This document shows positions 27,030-36,711 of a stretch of DNA of 64,000 nt, one piece after another. This DNA is from CAZHCG01 sp046484285. Lineage in GTDB: Bacteria > Myxococcota_A > Polyangia > JAAYKL01. The position numbers and the translations under genes are program-made. Where the stretch lies: contig JAWOBP010000186.1 of NCBI GenBank assembly GCA_046484285.1, forward strand, positions 1 to 64,000, in the 5' to 3' direction. The stretch's first letter is position 1. Each line of letters starts with the position of its first letter. The notes under the pieces are model-generated. The model saw only the letters and a program-made list of their open reading frames with translations. It was not told the DNA's origin and searched no databases.

Positions 27030-30000
27030 TCACTCGGTGCGGCGCTCCTGCCTGCGGTCGCCCTCGAAGCGGCTCACGTTGTGGGCGAAGATCTCCATGC
27101 GCGCCATCACGTTGGGCGGGTAGGGCTGCCCGTCGTTCTCCAGCGCGATCACCGGGTAGCCGTGGCGTCGCGCCCAGGGCGCGTAGACCCCTTCCACGAG
27201 GCGCCCGGGCAGGCAGGCGAACGGGGCGATGATCGCGATCCCCGAGTAGCCGTCCTGCATCGCGGTCGCGGCCACTCCCGACGAGACCGAGGCCTCGCTC
27301 TCCAGCTCGGGGTCGATGAAGTAGCGCTCCGTGTTGCCGACGATTTCGTCCATGTCGTGGGGCACCGGCGGGATCAACCCGGTGGGCAGCAGGTGCCGCG
27401 CGACCTTGTGCTCGACCATGCCCTTGTAGAAGCTCTCGACGTGGTGCCAGGCCCGATCGCGCAGCGCCGCGGGGCGCAGCGATCCGAACCGGCCGTTTCG
27501 CTGCCGCTCCTGCCGCAGGCGGTGCCTGCGCGAGTGGTCGGTGTAGGAGACCCACTCGGTGATTCCGGTTACCTTGGGAAGGATCCCCTTGGAAACCAGA
27601 AAGTCGGTGATCTCGGCGACCGAGAAGGTGTCCCGGCGGACGTAGATCTCGCCGACGACCAGCACGCGCGGCAGATCCTGGATATCGCGCTTGCGCGGCA
27701 CGGCGGACAGCTCGCGCCCCGCCGCCGCGACCGCCGCCTCCACGTCGCCGCCCTCTCTCGTGGCGTCGACGATTCTGCGCCAGCAGCGATCGAAGACCCG
27801 CATCGCGCTTTGCTCGTCGCGCGCGACCAGGCGCAGCGCTGTTCGCACGTCGGTGAAGTAATCACCCAGCACCAGCGCCCACCAGATTTCGCGGCTGAAG
27901 CTCGGGCCCATCTCCCGGTAGGAGTTGGACGAGTCGGCGACCAGGATCCGCACGTTCTCCCAGCCGAGCTCGGCGAAGAGGTTCTCGTAGAAGACGTGGT
28001 ACTGCCCGGTGCGGCACGGGCCGAGCGTCGAGGGCACGAAGAACAGCAGGATCTCGTCGGGCCGGTTGGGCGGATGCTTCTGCATGTACTGCAGGATCAG
28101 CCCCAGCACCAGCAGCGCCGGGATGCACTCCTTGCCCGAGGCCACGTTGCGCGCCAGCTGCGTGGTCTGGACGTCGGGGACGGGGAGGTGGTGCGAGTTG
28201 ACGCCGGCCTTGCGGGCCGCCGCCGAGGTCATCTCGGTGGAGAGGTCGCCCATCGAGGGCCAGATCAGCTTGACCCGCGGATCGCGGATGTCGATCCGCT
28301 CTCCGGTCAGCCGGTCGACGACGTCCAGGTACTCCTCCTTCGGCTCCAGCTCGTAGCGGCGCGGCGGACGCGGCGCGGGCTCGCTCAGCCCGGCCCGGCG
28401 GTAGCTCTCCACGATGTCGAGGAACGCCTCGATCCGCGTATCGATTCCGGCGTCGGCGGTGTGGGAGTCGATCTCGAGCACGAGGTACGGCTTCTGCCCC
28501 ATCATCCAGCGCAGGTAGTGGATCATGAACGAGTCGGGCGCGCAGGAGAAGTTGGTCATCCAGGTGACGTACAGGTTGGGGATCTCCCGCGCGCGGCTCA
28601 CGGCCTTCATGTCCTGCTGGCCGTAGTACCAGTACATGTTGGGGAAGACCCGGCTGTCGGGGCGGTAGAGCATGTCGAACGGCACCACCGTCACCTCCCG
28701 GGTGACCAGCTTGCGCGGAATCCCCATGTTGGCGTCGCCGGTGAAGGCGTTGTACGGCCGGCCGAGCAGCGCCACGAAGATCCGATCCGGCTGCGAGACG
28801 ATCTCCTCCACCACACGCTCTCCGAGCTCGCGATACTCGCGCTGGAAACGGCGCTGCTCGTCGAGGCCGCGCTCGAACGCGGCGGCTCCCTCGGCGCGGG
28901 TGAAGCCGAGCCGCTGGGCGACCTTCTCGAACTGCTCGCGGGTCACCTGCACGCCGCTCTTGAACGAGATCATCGGTCTGAGCACGCGCGAGTCGTCCAG
29001 ATCGAAGGCCTGCCGTGCGAAGAAGGGCAGACCCTGGGTCAGCGGACAGGCGCAGGCGTGCACCGGCTGGCGCTCGGTGGAGGGCATGTCGCGGAAGAAC
29101 GGCAGGAACAAAAAGTCGGGATCGCGATCGAGCGAGTCCTGGATCGCGCCGTGGGCGATCTCGGCGGGGAAGCAGTAGTTGCTCTCCAGCTTGGCCAGCC
29201 CCTTGGACGAGATATCTCGCGAGGGCGCGATCTCGACGCCCAGCGTGTGGAAGAACCAGGAGTAGAGCGGCCACAGCGAGTGCACCGAAAAGGCCATCGG
29301 CACGCCGACCACGGCCTCGCTGCGCTTGACCAGCGCCGCGGGATCGGGAGCGAAGCGCTCGAAGAGCATCTCGGAGCGGATCCGGGTGTAGTCCGCGATC
29401 TCGCCACCGCCTTGGTCGCGGTTCTTCTTGCGCCGCACGCCGGTGAAGCGGGAGCAGCGCCCGCCGAACGGGTAGCGCCGCCCGTCGATCTCCAGTCGGC
29501 GGATCTCGCAGCGGTTGTCGCACGCCTTGCAGGTGAACGTGCCGCAAGAAACGATTTCACGGTCGATGATCCCGGCCAGATCGAGCTCGCCGCGCTCCAG
29601 CAGTCCCTCGCGGTGCTTGGCGGCCGCCAGCAGGGCCACGCCAAAGCATCCCATCAGCTCCGGATCGGGCGGAACGATCACGCGCTTGCCCGTCAGCCTG
29701 GCGAAGGCGAGCGGCACGGCGCGGTTCTTGGCCACGCCGCCTTGCAGCACCACCCGCTCGCCGACGAAGCGGTTGCCCACCACGCGGTTGAGGTAATTGG
29801 AAACGATCGAGCAGACCAGGCCGGCGGCGATGTCTTCGCGCGTGGCGCCCTGTTGGATCGCCTTGCGGATGTCGGAGTTGATGAACGCCGAGCAGTGCTC
29901 GCCGAACTTGAGGGGCGCCGCGGCCCGGATCGCGACGGGCGCGATCTTTGCCGCGTCGTCGATGTTCAAATCTCCCTGGGCCGACTCCTCGAGAAAGGAG

Positions 30001-31301
30001 CCCGTGCCGGCCGAGCAGGCCTCGTTCATCGCATAGTCGATCGGGACGGAGTTGTTCAGATGGACGTACTTGGCGTCCTGGCCGCCGATCTCGAAGATCG
30101 TCTCCGCGTCCTGCTCGAAGTAGGTGGTGCCGACCGTGTGCGCGATGATCTCGTTGTAGACTCCGGCGGTCTCGAGAAACACGCCGAGCAGCTCGCGCGA
30201 GGAACCGGTGGTCGCGGCCAGCGAGATGCGCGGGCGTGCGCCGCCGATCCGCTCCAGCACGCGGCTCAGACACAGCTTGAGCGCCCGCACCGGGTTGCCG
30301 TGCGTGCGGCCGTAGTGCTCGGCCACGATCTCGCAGGTCTCGGCGTTGACCAGCGCGGCCTTGGTCGTGGTCGATCCGCCGTCGACACCCAGGATGTACT
30401 CGGCGTCGGGGTCGAACTCTCCCCGCATCGACGGCAGGTACTGCACGCGGCCGCGCATCTCGTCGAGCGGCGGATAGGTGGAGAACGAGAGGCTGTTCTC
30501 GCCGCGGACGAGGCGGTCCGCAGCCGGGAGGGGAGCACCCTTCTCGGCCGCGATCAGCGCCGCGCCCCAGGCTTCGAAGTAGGGGCTCTGCCCGGCGACG
30601 ACGAACTCTATCGACGGCCACTGCCGCCGCAGGAACTCGACCATGTGGCGGTTGCGCGTCACCCCGCCGATCAGGACCACGCGGCCCGAGTCCACCCGAC
30701 CCTTGACCAGGAACTCGGAGACCTTGTCCGCCATCAGCTTGCTCAGCGACAGCGCGATGTCGCCCACCGTGCACTCGCCCTTGTTCAGGCGGTGCGTGCA
30801 GTCGGATTTCATGAACACCGAGCAGCGGGCGGAGATCCTGTGCACCTCGGCGTCGCGCACCACCTCGTCCAACTGCTCGAGTCGCAGGTCCATGCGGCCC
30901 AGCTGTTGGCGGAAGAACTCGCCAGTGCCCGAGGCGCATTTGTTGCCCGAGTAGGTGCTGGCGATCCGGCCCCGTCCGTCCAGCACGTGGACGACCAGGT
31001 CCTCGCCGCCCATCGAGACCACGGCTCGCGGCGAGATTCCCAAAGCGTCCAGCCCGCGCTCAGCGGCCACGGGGGCGATCACCTCGGGCAGATCGAGGCG
31101 GAATCTTCCCTCGGTTCCGGTCACCACGGCTCGCGGCGGCGAGCCCGGATCGATCTCCAGCCCTTCGAGGGTGCGTCTCAACGTCCCGGGCACGTCGCCG
31201 TCGTGCGCCTCGACCCGGTGTGCGATCTCGGTTGCTCCCTCGAGCAGACAGGCCTTGACCGTGGTCGATCCGATGTCAATTCCCAGCGTCCCGTCAGTCA
31301 T
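27030..31301 (-). CDS. 2-hydroxyacyl-CoA dehydratase activase fusion (BadF/BcrA/HgdC-type, COG1924/COG3581)
   Basis: 1423 residues. Two ASKHA ATPase domains in tandem: the first starts GIDIGSTTVKACLLEG, the second near residue 306 with GVDGGSTTTKAALVNAE. Each has the SGNKCASGTGEFF or NEACSAGTGSFLEE loop whose Cys would ligate the bridging 4Fe-4S cluster of activators. A Cys-rich segment follows (CGTFTCKACDNRCEI near residue 595), then DUF2229 and a HgdB-like C-terminal region (CAPDSFMIHYLRWMMGQKP, GKECIPALLVLG). Such giant fusions occur in anaerobes and are thought to activate radical dehydratases or related double-cubane proteins; the client is not encoded nearby. Confidence 0.93.
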   Translation of the reverse strand: MTDGTLGIDIGSTTVKACLLEGATEIAHRVEAHDGDVPGTLRRTLEGLEIDPGSPPRAVVTGTEGRFRLDLPEVIAPVAAERGLDALGISPRAVVSMGGEDLVVHVLDGRGRIASTYSGNKCASGTGEFFRQQLGRMDLRLEQLDEVVRDAEVHRISARCSVFMKSDCTHRLNKGECTVGDIALSLSKLMADKVSEFLVKGRVDSGRVVLIGGVTRNRHMVEFLRRQWPSIEFVVAGQSPYFEAWGAALIAAEKGAPLPAADRLVRGENSLSFSTYPPLDEMRGRVQYLPSMRGEFDPDAEYILGVDGGSTTTKAALVNAETCEIVAEHYGRTHGNPVRALKLCLSRVLERIGGARPRISLAATTGSSRELLGVFLETAGVYNEIIAHTVGTTYFEQDAETIFEIGGQDAKYVHLNNSVPIDYAMNEACSAGTGSFLEESAQGDLNIDDAAKIAPVAIRAAAPLKFGEHCSAFINSDIRKAIQQGATREDIAAGLVCSIVSNYLNRVVGNRFVGERVVLQGGVAKNRAVPLAFARLTGKRVIVPPDPELMGCFGVALLAAAKHREGLLERGELDLAGIIDREIVSCGTFTCKACDNRCEIRRLEIDGRRYPFGGRCSRFTGVRRKKNRDQGGGEIADYTRIRSEMLFERFAPDPAALVKRSEAVVGVPMAFSVHSLWPLYSWFFHTLGVEIAPSRDISSKGLAKLESNYCFPAEIAHGAIQDSLDRDPDFLFLPFFRDMPSTERQPVHACACPLTQGLPFFARQAFDLDDSRVLRPMISFKSGVQVTREQFEKVAQRLGFTRAEGAAAFERGLDEQRRFQREYRELGERVVEEIVSQPDRIFVALLGRPYNAFTGDANMGIPRKLVTREVTVVPFDMLYRPDSRVFPNMYWYYGQQDMKAVSRAREIPNLYVTWMTNFSCAPDSFMIHYLRWMMGQKPYLVLEIDSHTADAGIDTRIEAFLDIVESYRRAGLSEPAPRPPRRYELEPKEEYLDVVDRLTGERIDIRDPRVKLIWPSMGDLSTEMTSAAARKAGVNSHHLPVPDVQTTQLARNVASGKECIPALLVLGLILQYMQKHPPNRPDEILLFFVPSTLGPCRTGQYHVFYENLFAELGWENVRILVADSSNSYREMGPSFSREIWWALVLGDYFTDVRTALRLVARDEQSAMRVFDRCWRRIVDATREGGDVEAAVAAAGRELSAVPRKRDIQDLPRVLVVGEIYVRRDTFSVAEITDFLVSKGILPKVTGITEWVSYTDHSRRHRLRQERQRNGRFGSLRPAALRDRAWHHVESFYKGMVEHKVARHLLPTGLIPPVPHDMDEIVGNTERYFIDPELESEASVSSGVAATAMQDGYSGIAIIAPFACLPGRLVEGVYAPWARRHGYPVIALENDGQPYPPNVMARMEIFAHNVSRFEGDRRQERRTE

Positions 31302-31421
31302 CTTCTTCGCAGCTCGCAGGTCTGCCGGCTCGTATCCGGATTCGGAGAGCCCCGGGCTCGATTCGGCTGTTTTCTAACTCCGGGCGGAGAGGGGAGCAAC
31401 GTTTTTGTTGCCGGGTCTCGT

Positions 31422-32675
31422 TCACTCCTCCGGCGGAAGGTTCTCCATCTCGCCGCGGGCCCGCGCGTTCCACTGCGGGTACTCGGCCAGCAGCTCGAGC
31501 GTTTCCCTGGCCCGATCGATCCTGCCCAGTCGCCGGTAGCAGCTCGCCGCCTCCCACAGAACCCGCGGGCGCTTCGAGTAGCCGGGGTGCTCGTCGAGCA
31601 GCTTCTCGTAGCGGCCCACCGCCTCGCCGCAGCGTCCGCTCCGGCGCTGGCAGCCGGCGATGTGGTGCAGCGCGGCGGCGACCCGATGTGGTGCGGCGCC
31701 CGGCGTGGAGAGCACGCGCTCCAAAAGGCGCGTGGCGGTTTCACAGTCTCCGCGATCGTAGGCCGAGATGCCTCGCGAGAAGAAAGAGGCGGCACCGTCT
31801 CCGACCATTCCCAAAGAACCGGCGCCCGGCGCTGCCTGCCGCTCGGCCCGGGCCGGGCCCGATGCGGCCGAGCCCGAAAGATCGTCGCTCTCCTCGAGGG
31901 CGTCGTCGAGAGCGGCCGCGGCGGATTTCTTCGATTCGAGAGCCTGCTCAGACTCGCGGCGCCTGGAGTCGGCCGCGGCGGTTTCGTCGACGGTTTGCGA
32001 GGCGGGACCGCTCGTGCCGATCCCGCTTCCGGGGCGTTCCATTCCGCCTTTCGCGCGACCGCCGCCGCCGCGACCCGTGCCCAGCGGTGCCGCCGGCGCC
32101 GGCTCGCTCTCCGCCGTTCGGACCGGTCGGCCAGCCTCTCGTCTCTCTTCGGCCTCGCCGTCCGGCCTCTCCGCCGTCGAGCGCGCCACCGGCACCGCCG
32201 GGCCGCGGAACGGAGCGCCCGAGCTCTCAACCTGCTCGAGGTCCGGCGGCGCGGACGACTGTCGAAAGACGGCGAAGGTGACGGCGAACACCACGGCCGC
32301 CACACCCGCCGTGACCAGCGCCGGCCGCAGCAGCACTCCCGCGATCCGCTCCAGCAGCCCCGCTCGCCTTTCCGGGGCGTGCGCGAGCTCTCCGATCGAG
32401 TCCGAGCTCGAGCGGATCTCTTCGGATGATTCGCGCTGCCTGTCCGCCGTCCGGGCGGCCAGCTCCAGGATCCGCTCGTCTCCGCTCGGGTCGTAGTCGG
32501 GGCGGGGCAGCTGGGCCGCCAGCTTGCGCGTCAGCAGTATCTCCTCGAGCGACGACCGGCAGGCCTCGCAGTCCGCCGCGTGGCGGCGAAGCCGATCGGC
32601 CTCGGCGTCGTCGAGCTCGCCGTACGCCAGCTCGAGCAGCTGGTCAGAAAACCGTTCGCAGTCGTCGGCGCTCAT
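31422..32675 (-). CDS. zinc-finger anti-sigma factor with C-terminal TPR region
   Basis: 417 residues from the ATG at 32675, overlapping the sigma gene stop by 4 bp. The N-terminus has the ZAS motif H-x3-C-x2-C (RRHAADCEACRSSL, His32, Cys36, Cys39). One membrane helix lies at about 118-137. A long disordered Pro/Gly/Glu region follows (about 140-300). Residues 300-405 form TPR-like helices (AYDRGDCETATRLLERVL, AVGRYEKLLDEHPGY), which would be periplasmic. It should hold the ECF factor inactive until an envelope signal reaches the TPR part. Confidence 0.88.
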   Translation of the reverse strand: MSADDCERFSDQLLELAYGELDDAEADRLRRHAADCEACRSSLEEILLTRKLAAQLPRPDYDPSGDERILELAARTADRQRESSEEIRSSSDSIGELAHAPERRAGLLERIAGVLLRPALVTAGVAAVVFAVTFAVFRQSSAPPDLEQVESSGAPFRGPAVPVARSTAERPDGEAEERREAGRPVRTAESEPAPAAPLGTGRGGGGRAKGGMERPGSGIGTSGPASQTVDETAAADSRRRESEQALESKKSAAAALDDALEESDDLSGSAASGPARAERQAAPGAGSLGMVGDGAASFFSRGISAYDRGDCETATRLLERVLSTPGAAPHRVAAALHHIAGCQRRSGRCGEAVGRYEKLLDEHPGYSKRPRVLWEAASCYRRLGRIDRARETLELLAEYPQWNARARGEMENLPPEE

Positions 32676-33271
32676 GGCAGCGTCCTCGCGTAGCTCTCGT
32701 AGTCCTCGAGGCTTCTTCTCAGAGAAGCCAGCGCGTAGCGCATCCGGCTCTTGACGGTCCCCACCTTGGAGTCGACCACCGACGCGATCTGTTCGAACGT
32801 GAGCCCGTGGTACTCGCGCATCAGGAAGACCTCGCGCTGATCCTCGGGCAGCCGATCGATGCCCTCGACGATCGCCTCGCGCAGCCTGCCCGCCGCGGCC
32901 GACCTGTCCGGCCCCGGATTTCCGCCGGCCAGCCGCTCGCCCAGCGCCGGGCCGTCCTCGCGAGGTCGTTCCTCCAGCGAGCGGTGCCTGCGGTGCCTCG
33001 CGCGCCGGGCGGCGTCGATCGCGGCGTTGCGGGCGATCGCGTAGATCCAGGTCGAGAAACGCGAGCGATGATCGAACGTGACGGCCTTGCCGATCACCTT
33101 GGCGAAGGTGTCCTGGCGCAGGTCCGCGGCCAGGTCGCGGTTGCCGCACTGAAGCACGAGGAAGGAGAATATCGGCCCTTTGTACCTCTCGAACAGGGTC
33201 TCGAATGCACGAGCGTCGCCGGCCTGGAAGCGCGTCATCAGCTCCTCGTCTGTGTATCGCGGCTCGTTCAT
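32672..33271 (-). CDS. ECF sigma factor (RpoE-like)
   Basis: 199 residues from the ATG at 33271, matching the usual start before region 2; in-frame ATGs 4 and 9 codons upstream are possible and no start has a strong ribosome-binding site. Region 2 is visible as LRQDTFAKVIGKAVTFDHRS and TWIYAIARNAAIDAARR. Region 4 is LPEDQREVFLMREYHGLTFE and VVDSKVGTVKSRMRYA. It pairs with the overlapping anti-sigma gene. It is divergent from the surface-machine operon 285 bp away, which it could control. Confidence 0.93.
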   Translation of the reverse strand: MNEPRYTDEELMTRFQAGDARAFETLFERYKGPIFSFLVLQCGNRDLAADLRQDTFAKVIGKAVTFDHRSRFSTWIYAIARNAAIDAARRARHRRHRSLEERPREDGPALGERLAGGNPGPDRSAAAGRLREAIVEGIDRLPEDQREVFLMREYHGLTFEQIASVVDSKVGTVKSRMRYALASLRRSLEDYESYARTLP

Positions 33272-33456
33272 CCGGGGCGTCACCATCCGCCGCGACACGC
33301 TCCGCGCTCACGGCCGGGTCCGATTCGCCCGGCCACGGAGCTGAGACGCACGGCGAGCAGCAAGGATCTCTCAGGCCGTTGCGATTTCGAGATTATCATT
33401 GGCGGTCGAAGTGTAAAGAGGTCACCCGACCAATATCGAGCATGATCTAGTTTGGT

Positions 33457-33484
33457 TTGACAGCCTTTTGAATATGGATATAAG
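33457..33484 (+). promoter_or_regulatory. candidate sigma-70 promoter of the Agl/Glt-like operon
   Basis: TTGACA (33457-33462) and TATAAG (33479-33484) have a 16-bp spacer and sit 72 bp before the first gene of the operon. The surrounding 100 bp is AT-rich compared with flanking genes. Confidence 0.6.
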
Positions 33485-33555
33485 GTGGTTCGGCCGTGAG
33501 ACAGAATTCCTTTTTCAGGGGGAGCAATCCACTGTCAATCGAGGAAGGATTGACC

Positions 33556-34383
33556 ATGAATCGACCGAAACTCTGGGCATTGTTCTCGTGTGTCGCCGTG
33601 GCTCTTCCCGGGGCGCTGCTGGCCCAGGACGCGGCTCAGCCCGACGAGGGCGAGGTCGGGGCTCAGGCCGGCGCCGAGAGCGGAGAGGCCGCCGGCGGCG
33701 AGGAAGCCGGTGACGAGGCCGCGGCGGGAGAGTCCGGCCAGGAGGCCGCCGGCCAGGAGGCCGCGGCCGAGCAGCCGGCGGCGGGCGCGGGAGAGCCCGG
33801 AATGGACAAGGGAACCTACACCGTGAGGCTGCGCGATCTGGAGGATCGCATCAACCGTCTCAAGGAGCAGATCTTCCGCTCCAAGGCCCGTCTCAGCCTG
33901 CTGGCGGAGACGGTGCTCGACCGCAAGATCGCCGGGGCCAAGGCCGCGATCTCTTTCCGCAACGAGATGGGGGGATCGTTCCGCTTGACCAAGGCGACCT
34001 TCCTGCTCGACGGAGGGCCGATCTTCAACAAGAGCGACGAGGCAGGGAGCCTGTCCGATCGCGAAGTGATCGATCTTTTCGACGGGCCGGTGATGCCGGG
34101 CGACCACACCTTGAGCGTGGTGCTTCACTATCGGGGTCACGGCTACGGGATCTTCTCCTACTTGAAAGGCTATTCGTTCAAGGTCCGCTCCAGCCGCACC
34201 TTCACGGTCGGCGAGGGCAAGGCGGTCGAGGTCGAGGTCGTCGGCTTCGAGAAGGGCGGGGTCACGACACCCCTGGAGGAGCGCCCGGCCGTTCGGTATG
34301 TCGAGGACGTGGGTGAATACGAGGGCAAGGCCGCCGCCGAGAAGGGCGAGCCGATCGCCGAGGGAGCCGGAGAGGGTCTGTGA
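33556..34383 (+). CDS. secreted protein of unknown function, first gene of the Agl/Glt-like operon
   Basis: 275 residues from the ATG at 33556 (GAGGAAGGA upstream), with a signal peptide ending ALLAQ. An Ala/Glu/Gly-rich disordered region (about 25-85) is followed by a short coiled coil (RLRDLEDRINRLKEQIFRSKARLSLLAE) and a beta-rich domain (ISFRNEMGGSFRLTKATFLL, GDHTLSVVLHYRGHGYGIFSY). I do not recognise the family. The stop overlaps the next GTG, so it is the opening gene of the operon and probably works with the TPR proteins in the envelope. Confidence 0.7.
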   Translation: MNRPKLWALFSCVAVALPGALLAQDAAQPDEGEVGAQAGAESGEAAGGEEAGDEAAAGESGQEAAGQEAAAEQPAAGAGEPGMDKGTYTVRLRDLEDRINRLKEQIFRSKARLSLLAETVLDRKIAGAKAAISFRNEMGGSFRLTKATFLLDGGPIFNKSDEAGSLSDREVIDLFDGPVMPGDHTLSVVLHYRGHGYGIFSYLKGYSFKVRSSRTFTVGEGKAVEVEVVGFEKGGVTTPLEERPAVRYVEDVGEYEGKAAAEKGEPIAEGAGEGL

Positions 34384-36662
34384 TTTTGCGATTCGCTGTC
34401 CACCACGGCGCGACGGCCGCGCTGGCGCTGGCGCTGGTGATTTCCGTCTCGAGTGCGGGCGCGGACGAGATCCGCGACGTTCGGATCGAGGCGGAGGACA
34501 TTCGCGACAGAGCGGCGACGTTGTCCACTCAGTTCTTGGGCCATGATGGTTTCCGCGGCGAGAACTACGCCGAAGAGCGCCTGATCGACGGCGAGAATTT
34601 CTACCGCATGAAGGACTACCAGCGGGCCGCGATCATCTTCATGGACATCATCGAATCCTATTCCGACAGCCCGGCCTATCCGGACGCCCTGTTCTATTTC
34701 GCCGACGCCCTGTTCCTTTCTCGAGATTATTACGGTGCGCGCGAGTGGTTCCGCCACGTGCTCGACGAGTCCCACAAACCGGGGATGGCGCGGTTCCGCA
34801 CGCAAGCAATCGAGCGCCTGATCGAAATAGCGATTCACCTCGACGAATTCGAGGGGGTCGAGGCCTATTTCGACCAGCTCGGGCAGACGCCCGGTCCGGA
34901 GGCCCGCTACATCAAGGGCAAGTACCTGTACTTCCGCGAGGACCACGAGGCCGCGCTTCGCGAGTTCGGCGGCGTCAGCGGCGACAAGACCCTGGAGCTC
35001 AAGGCGGCCTACTTCACCGGCGTGATCCACACCGAGGCGGAGCGCTACGACCGGGCGATCGCCATCTTCTCCGAAGCAGCCGAGCGGCAGCCGGAGTCTC
35101 CCGAGGACCAGGAGGTGATCGACCTGCTGAATCTCGCCTTGGGGCGCCTCTACTACGAGAAGGATTTCGTGGAGAACGCGTCGGCGGCCTACCAGCGCAT
35201 CGGCCAGAGGTCGAAGTACTTCGACGCCGCGCTGTACGAGGCCGCTTCGGTTCTGATCAGGGCCGGCGACACGATCCGGGCCGAGCGCACGCTGGAGGTG
35301 CTCACGCTGGCGATGCCCGACAGCCAGTACATTCCCAAGGCCAAGCTGCTGCGCGGCAACCTGTTGCTCCGCTCCGGTCGCTACGACGATGCCGAGGAGG
35401 TGTTCGAGGAAACGATCGGGGAGTTCACGCCGGTCAAGGAGAAGCTCGAAGAGCTGATGGTCGAGCAGCAGGACATGCGCAAGTTCTTCTCCGGTCTGAT
35501 CGAACGCAGCATGACCACGCTCGACGTGTCGGGCATGCTGCCCTCCCTGGTGGTCAAGTGGGTCACCGAGGAGAACGAGGTGCAGCGCGCTCTGGAGCTG
35601 ACCTCCGATCTCGGCGTGGCCCGCGAGTACGCCAGGGAGACCGAGCGGCTGGTGCGGCTGCTGGAGGCCGTGATCGACGGGCCGAGCCGGATCAACGCGA
35701 TTCCCAACCTGCGCTCCGCGACGCGCAAGTCGCAGCAGATGAGCAACCAGCTCAGCCAGCTGCGCGGGCGCCTGCTGTCGGTCGAGCAGCGCAAGCTGGG
35801 CGGCTCGGATCCCAGGCTCGAGGAGCTGCGTCGCGAGCGAAAGCAGCTGCAGGACGACCTGGATCGGCTGCCCACCAGCGGAAACGAATTCGACAAGCGC
35901 GAGGAGAAATCTCGTTCGGTCCACAGGCGCATGCGCCACGAGCTGGCGCGCAACGAGATTCGACTCGACAAGCTGCAGGCGATGATCGTGGCGCTCGAGC
36001 GCTTCGTCGAGGATCCGCGCTACACCGAGGGGGCCTCGAAGGATAGCCTCGACGCTCTGCGCTCCGAGCTGCTGCGGCACCGCCGCGGCGTCGAGGAGAT
36101 GCGCGAGAAGGTCGGCTCGATTCGCGAGAGCGTGGAACGGGCCAGGTATCGGGTCGGTGTCGGAGACAGCGCCGACGAGCGGGACCGGAAGCTGCGCGAG
36201 CGTATTCGCGAGCTGAGCCGCCGCGAGCGGGAGCTGTTGCGCGGACGCGGGGGCGAGACCGGCAGGCGGCTCGACGGCGCCTACGCAGTGATCGACCAGG
36301 CCGAACAGCAGCTGTCCGCCTTTCAGCGCAAGGTGCGGGCCGAGGCGGATCGGCGCATCGAGGAGATGCGCGCCCAGGTCAAGAGGGAAAAGGATCGATT
36401 GAAAAGATATCGTTCCGAGATCCAGGCGCTCAACGACGAGGCCGAACAGGTCGTGGGCGGGGTGACCTACGAGAACTTTTCGAGCGTTCGCAAGAGGTTC
36501 CACGATCTGCTCCTCAAGGCAGACGTCGGTATCATCGACGTGGCGTGGATGCGCAAGGAGGAGCACTCCGATCGCATCAGCGAGCTGACCAAGGCACGCC
36601 TGTCCGAGATCAAGAGGTTGGACGAGGAATTCCAGGAAGTGCGCGACAAAGAAAAGGAATGA
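34380..36662 (+). CDS. TPR and coiled-coil periplasmic protein (GltC/NfsC-like by context)
   Basis: 760 residues from a GTG overlapping the previous stop, with a signal peptide ending SAGA-D. Residues about 45-330 are TPR repeats (AEERLIDGENFYRMKDYQRA, YPDALFYFADALFLSRDYYGA). Residues about 430-690 are a long charged coiled coil (LRRERKQLQDDLDRLP, RERIRELSRRERELLRGR). Size, position and TPR content fit the GltC/NfsC component of the M. xanthus Glt/Nfs envelope machines; this rests on layout, not on alignment. Confidence 0.75.
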   Translation: MILRFAVHHGATAALALALVISVSSAGADEIRDVRIEAEDIRDRAATLSTQFLGHDGFRGENYAEERLIDGENFYRMKDYQRAAIIFMDIIESYSDSPAYPDALFYFADALFLSRDYYGAREWFRHVLDESHKPGMARFRTQAIERLIEIAIHLDEFEGVEAYFDQLGQTPGPEARYIKGKYLYFREDHEAALREFGGVSGDKTLELKAAYFTGVIHTEAERYDRAIAIFSEAAERQPESPEDQEVIDLLNLALGRLYYEKDFVENASAAYQRIGQRSKYFDAALYEAASVLIRAGDTIRAERTLEVLTLAMPDSQYIPKAKLLRGNLLLRSGRYDDAEEVFEETIGEFTPVKEKLEELMVEQQDMRKFFSGLIERSMTTLDVSGMLPSLVVKWVTEENEVQRALELTSDLGVAREYARETERLVRLLEAVIDGPSRINAIPNLRSATRKSQQMSNQLSQLRGRLLSVEQRKLGGSDPRLEELRRERKQLQDDLDRLPTSGNEFDKREEKSRSVHRRMRHELARNEIRLDKLQAMIVALERFVEDPRYTEGASKDSLDALRSELLRHRRGVEEMREKVGSIRESVERARYRVGVGDSADERDRKLRERIRELSRRERELLRGRGGETGRRLDGAYAVIDQAEQQLSAFQRKVRAEADRRIEEMRAQVKREKDRLKRYRSEIQALNDEAEQVVGGVTYENFSSVRKRFHDLLLKADVGIIDVAWMRKEEHSDRISELTKARLSEIKRLDEEFQEVRDKEKE

Positions 36663-36711
36663 GCCCCGTGTCGGCTTACGGGGAGATGCTACGGTCGAGC
36701 GACTGGAAGAG

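Noticed and set aside
25821..32429. A 2200-codon plus-strand open frame
   Set aside because: It runs through the symporter in the wrong frame and antisense to the dehydratase activase and anti-sigma genes, all of which carry clear motifs. The translation has no recognisable domain.
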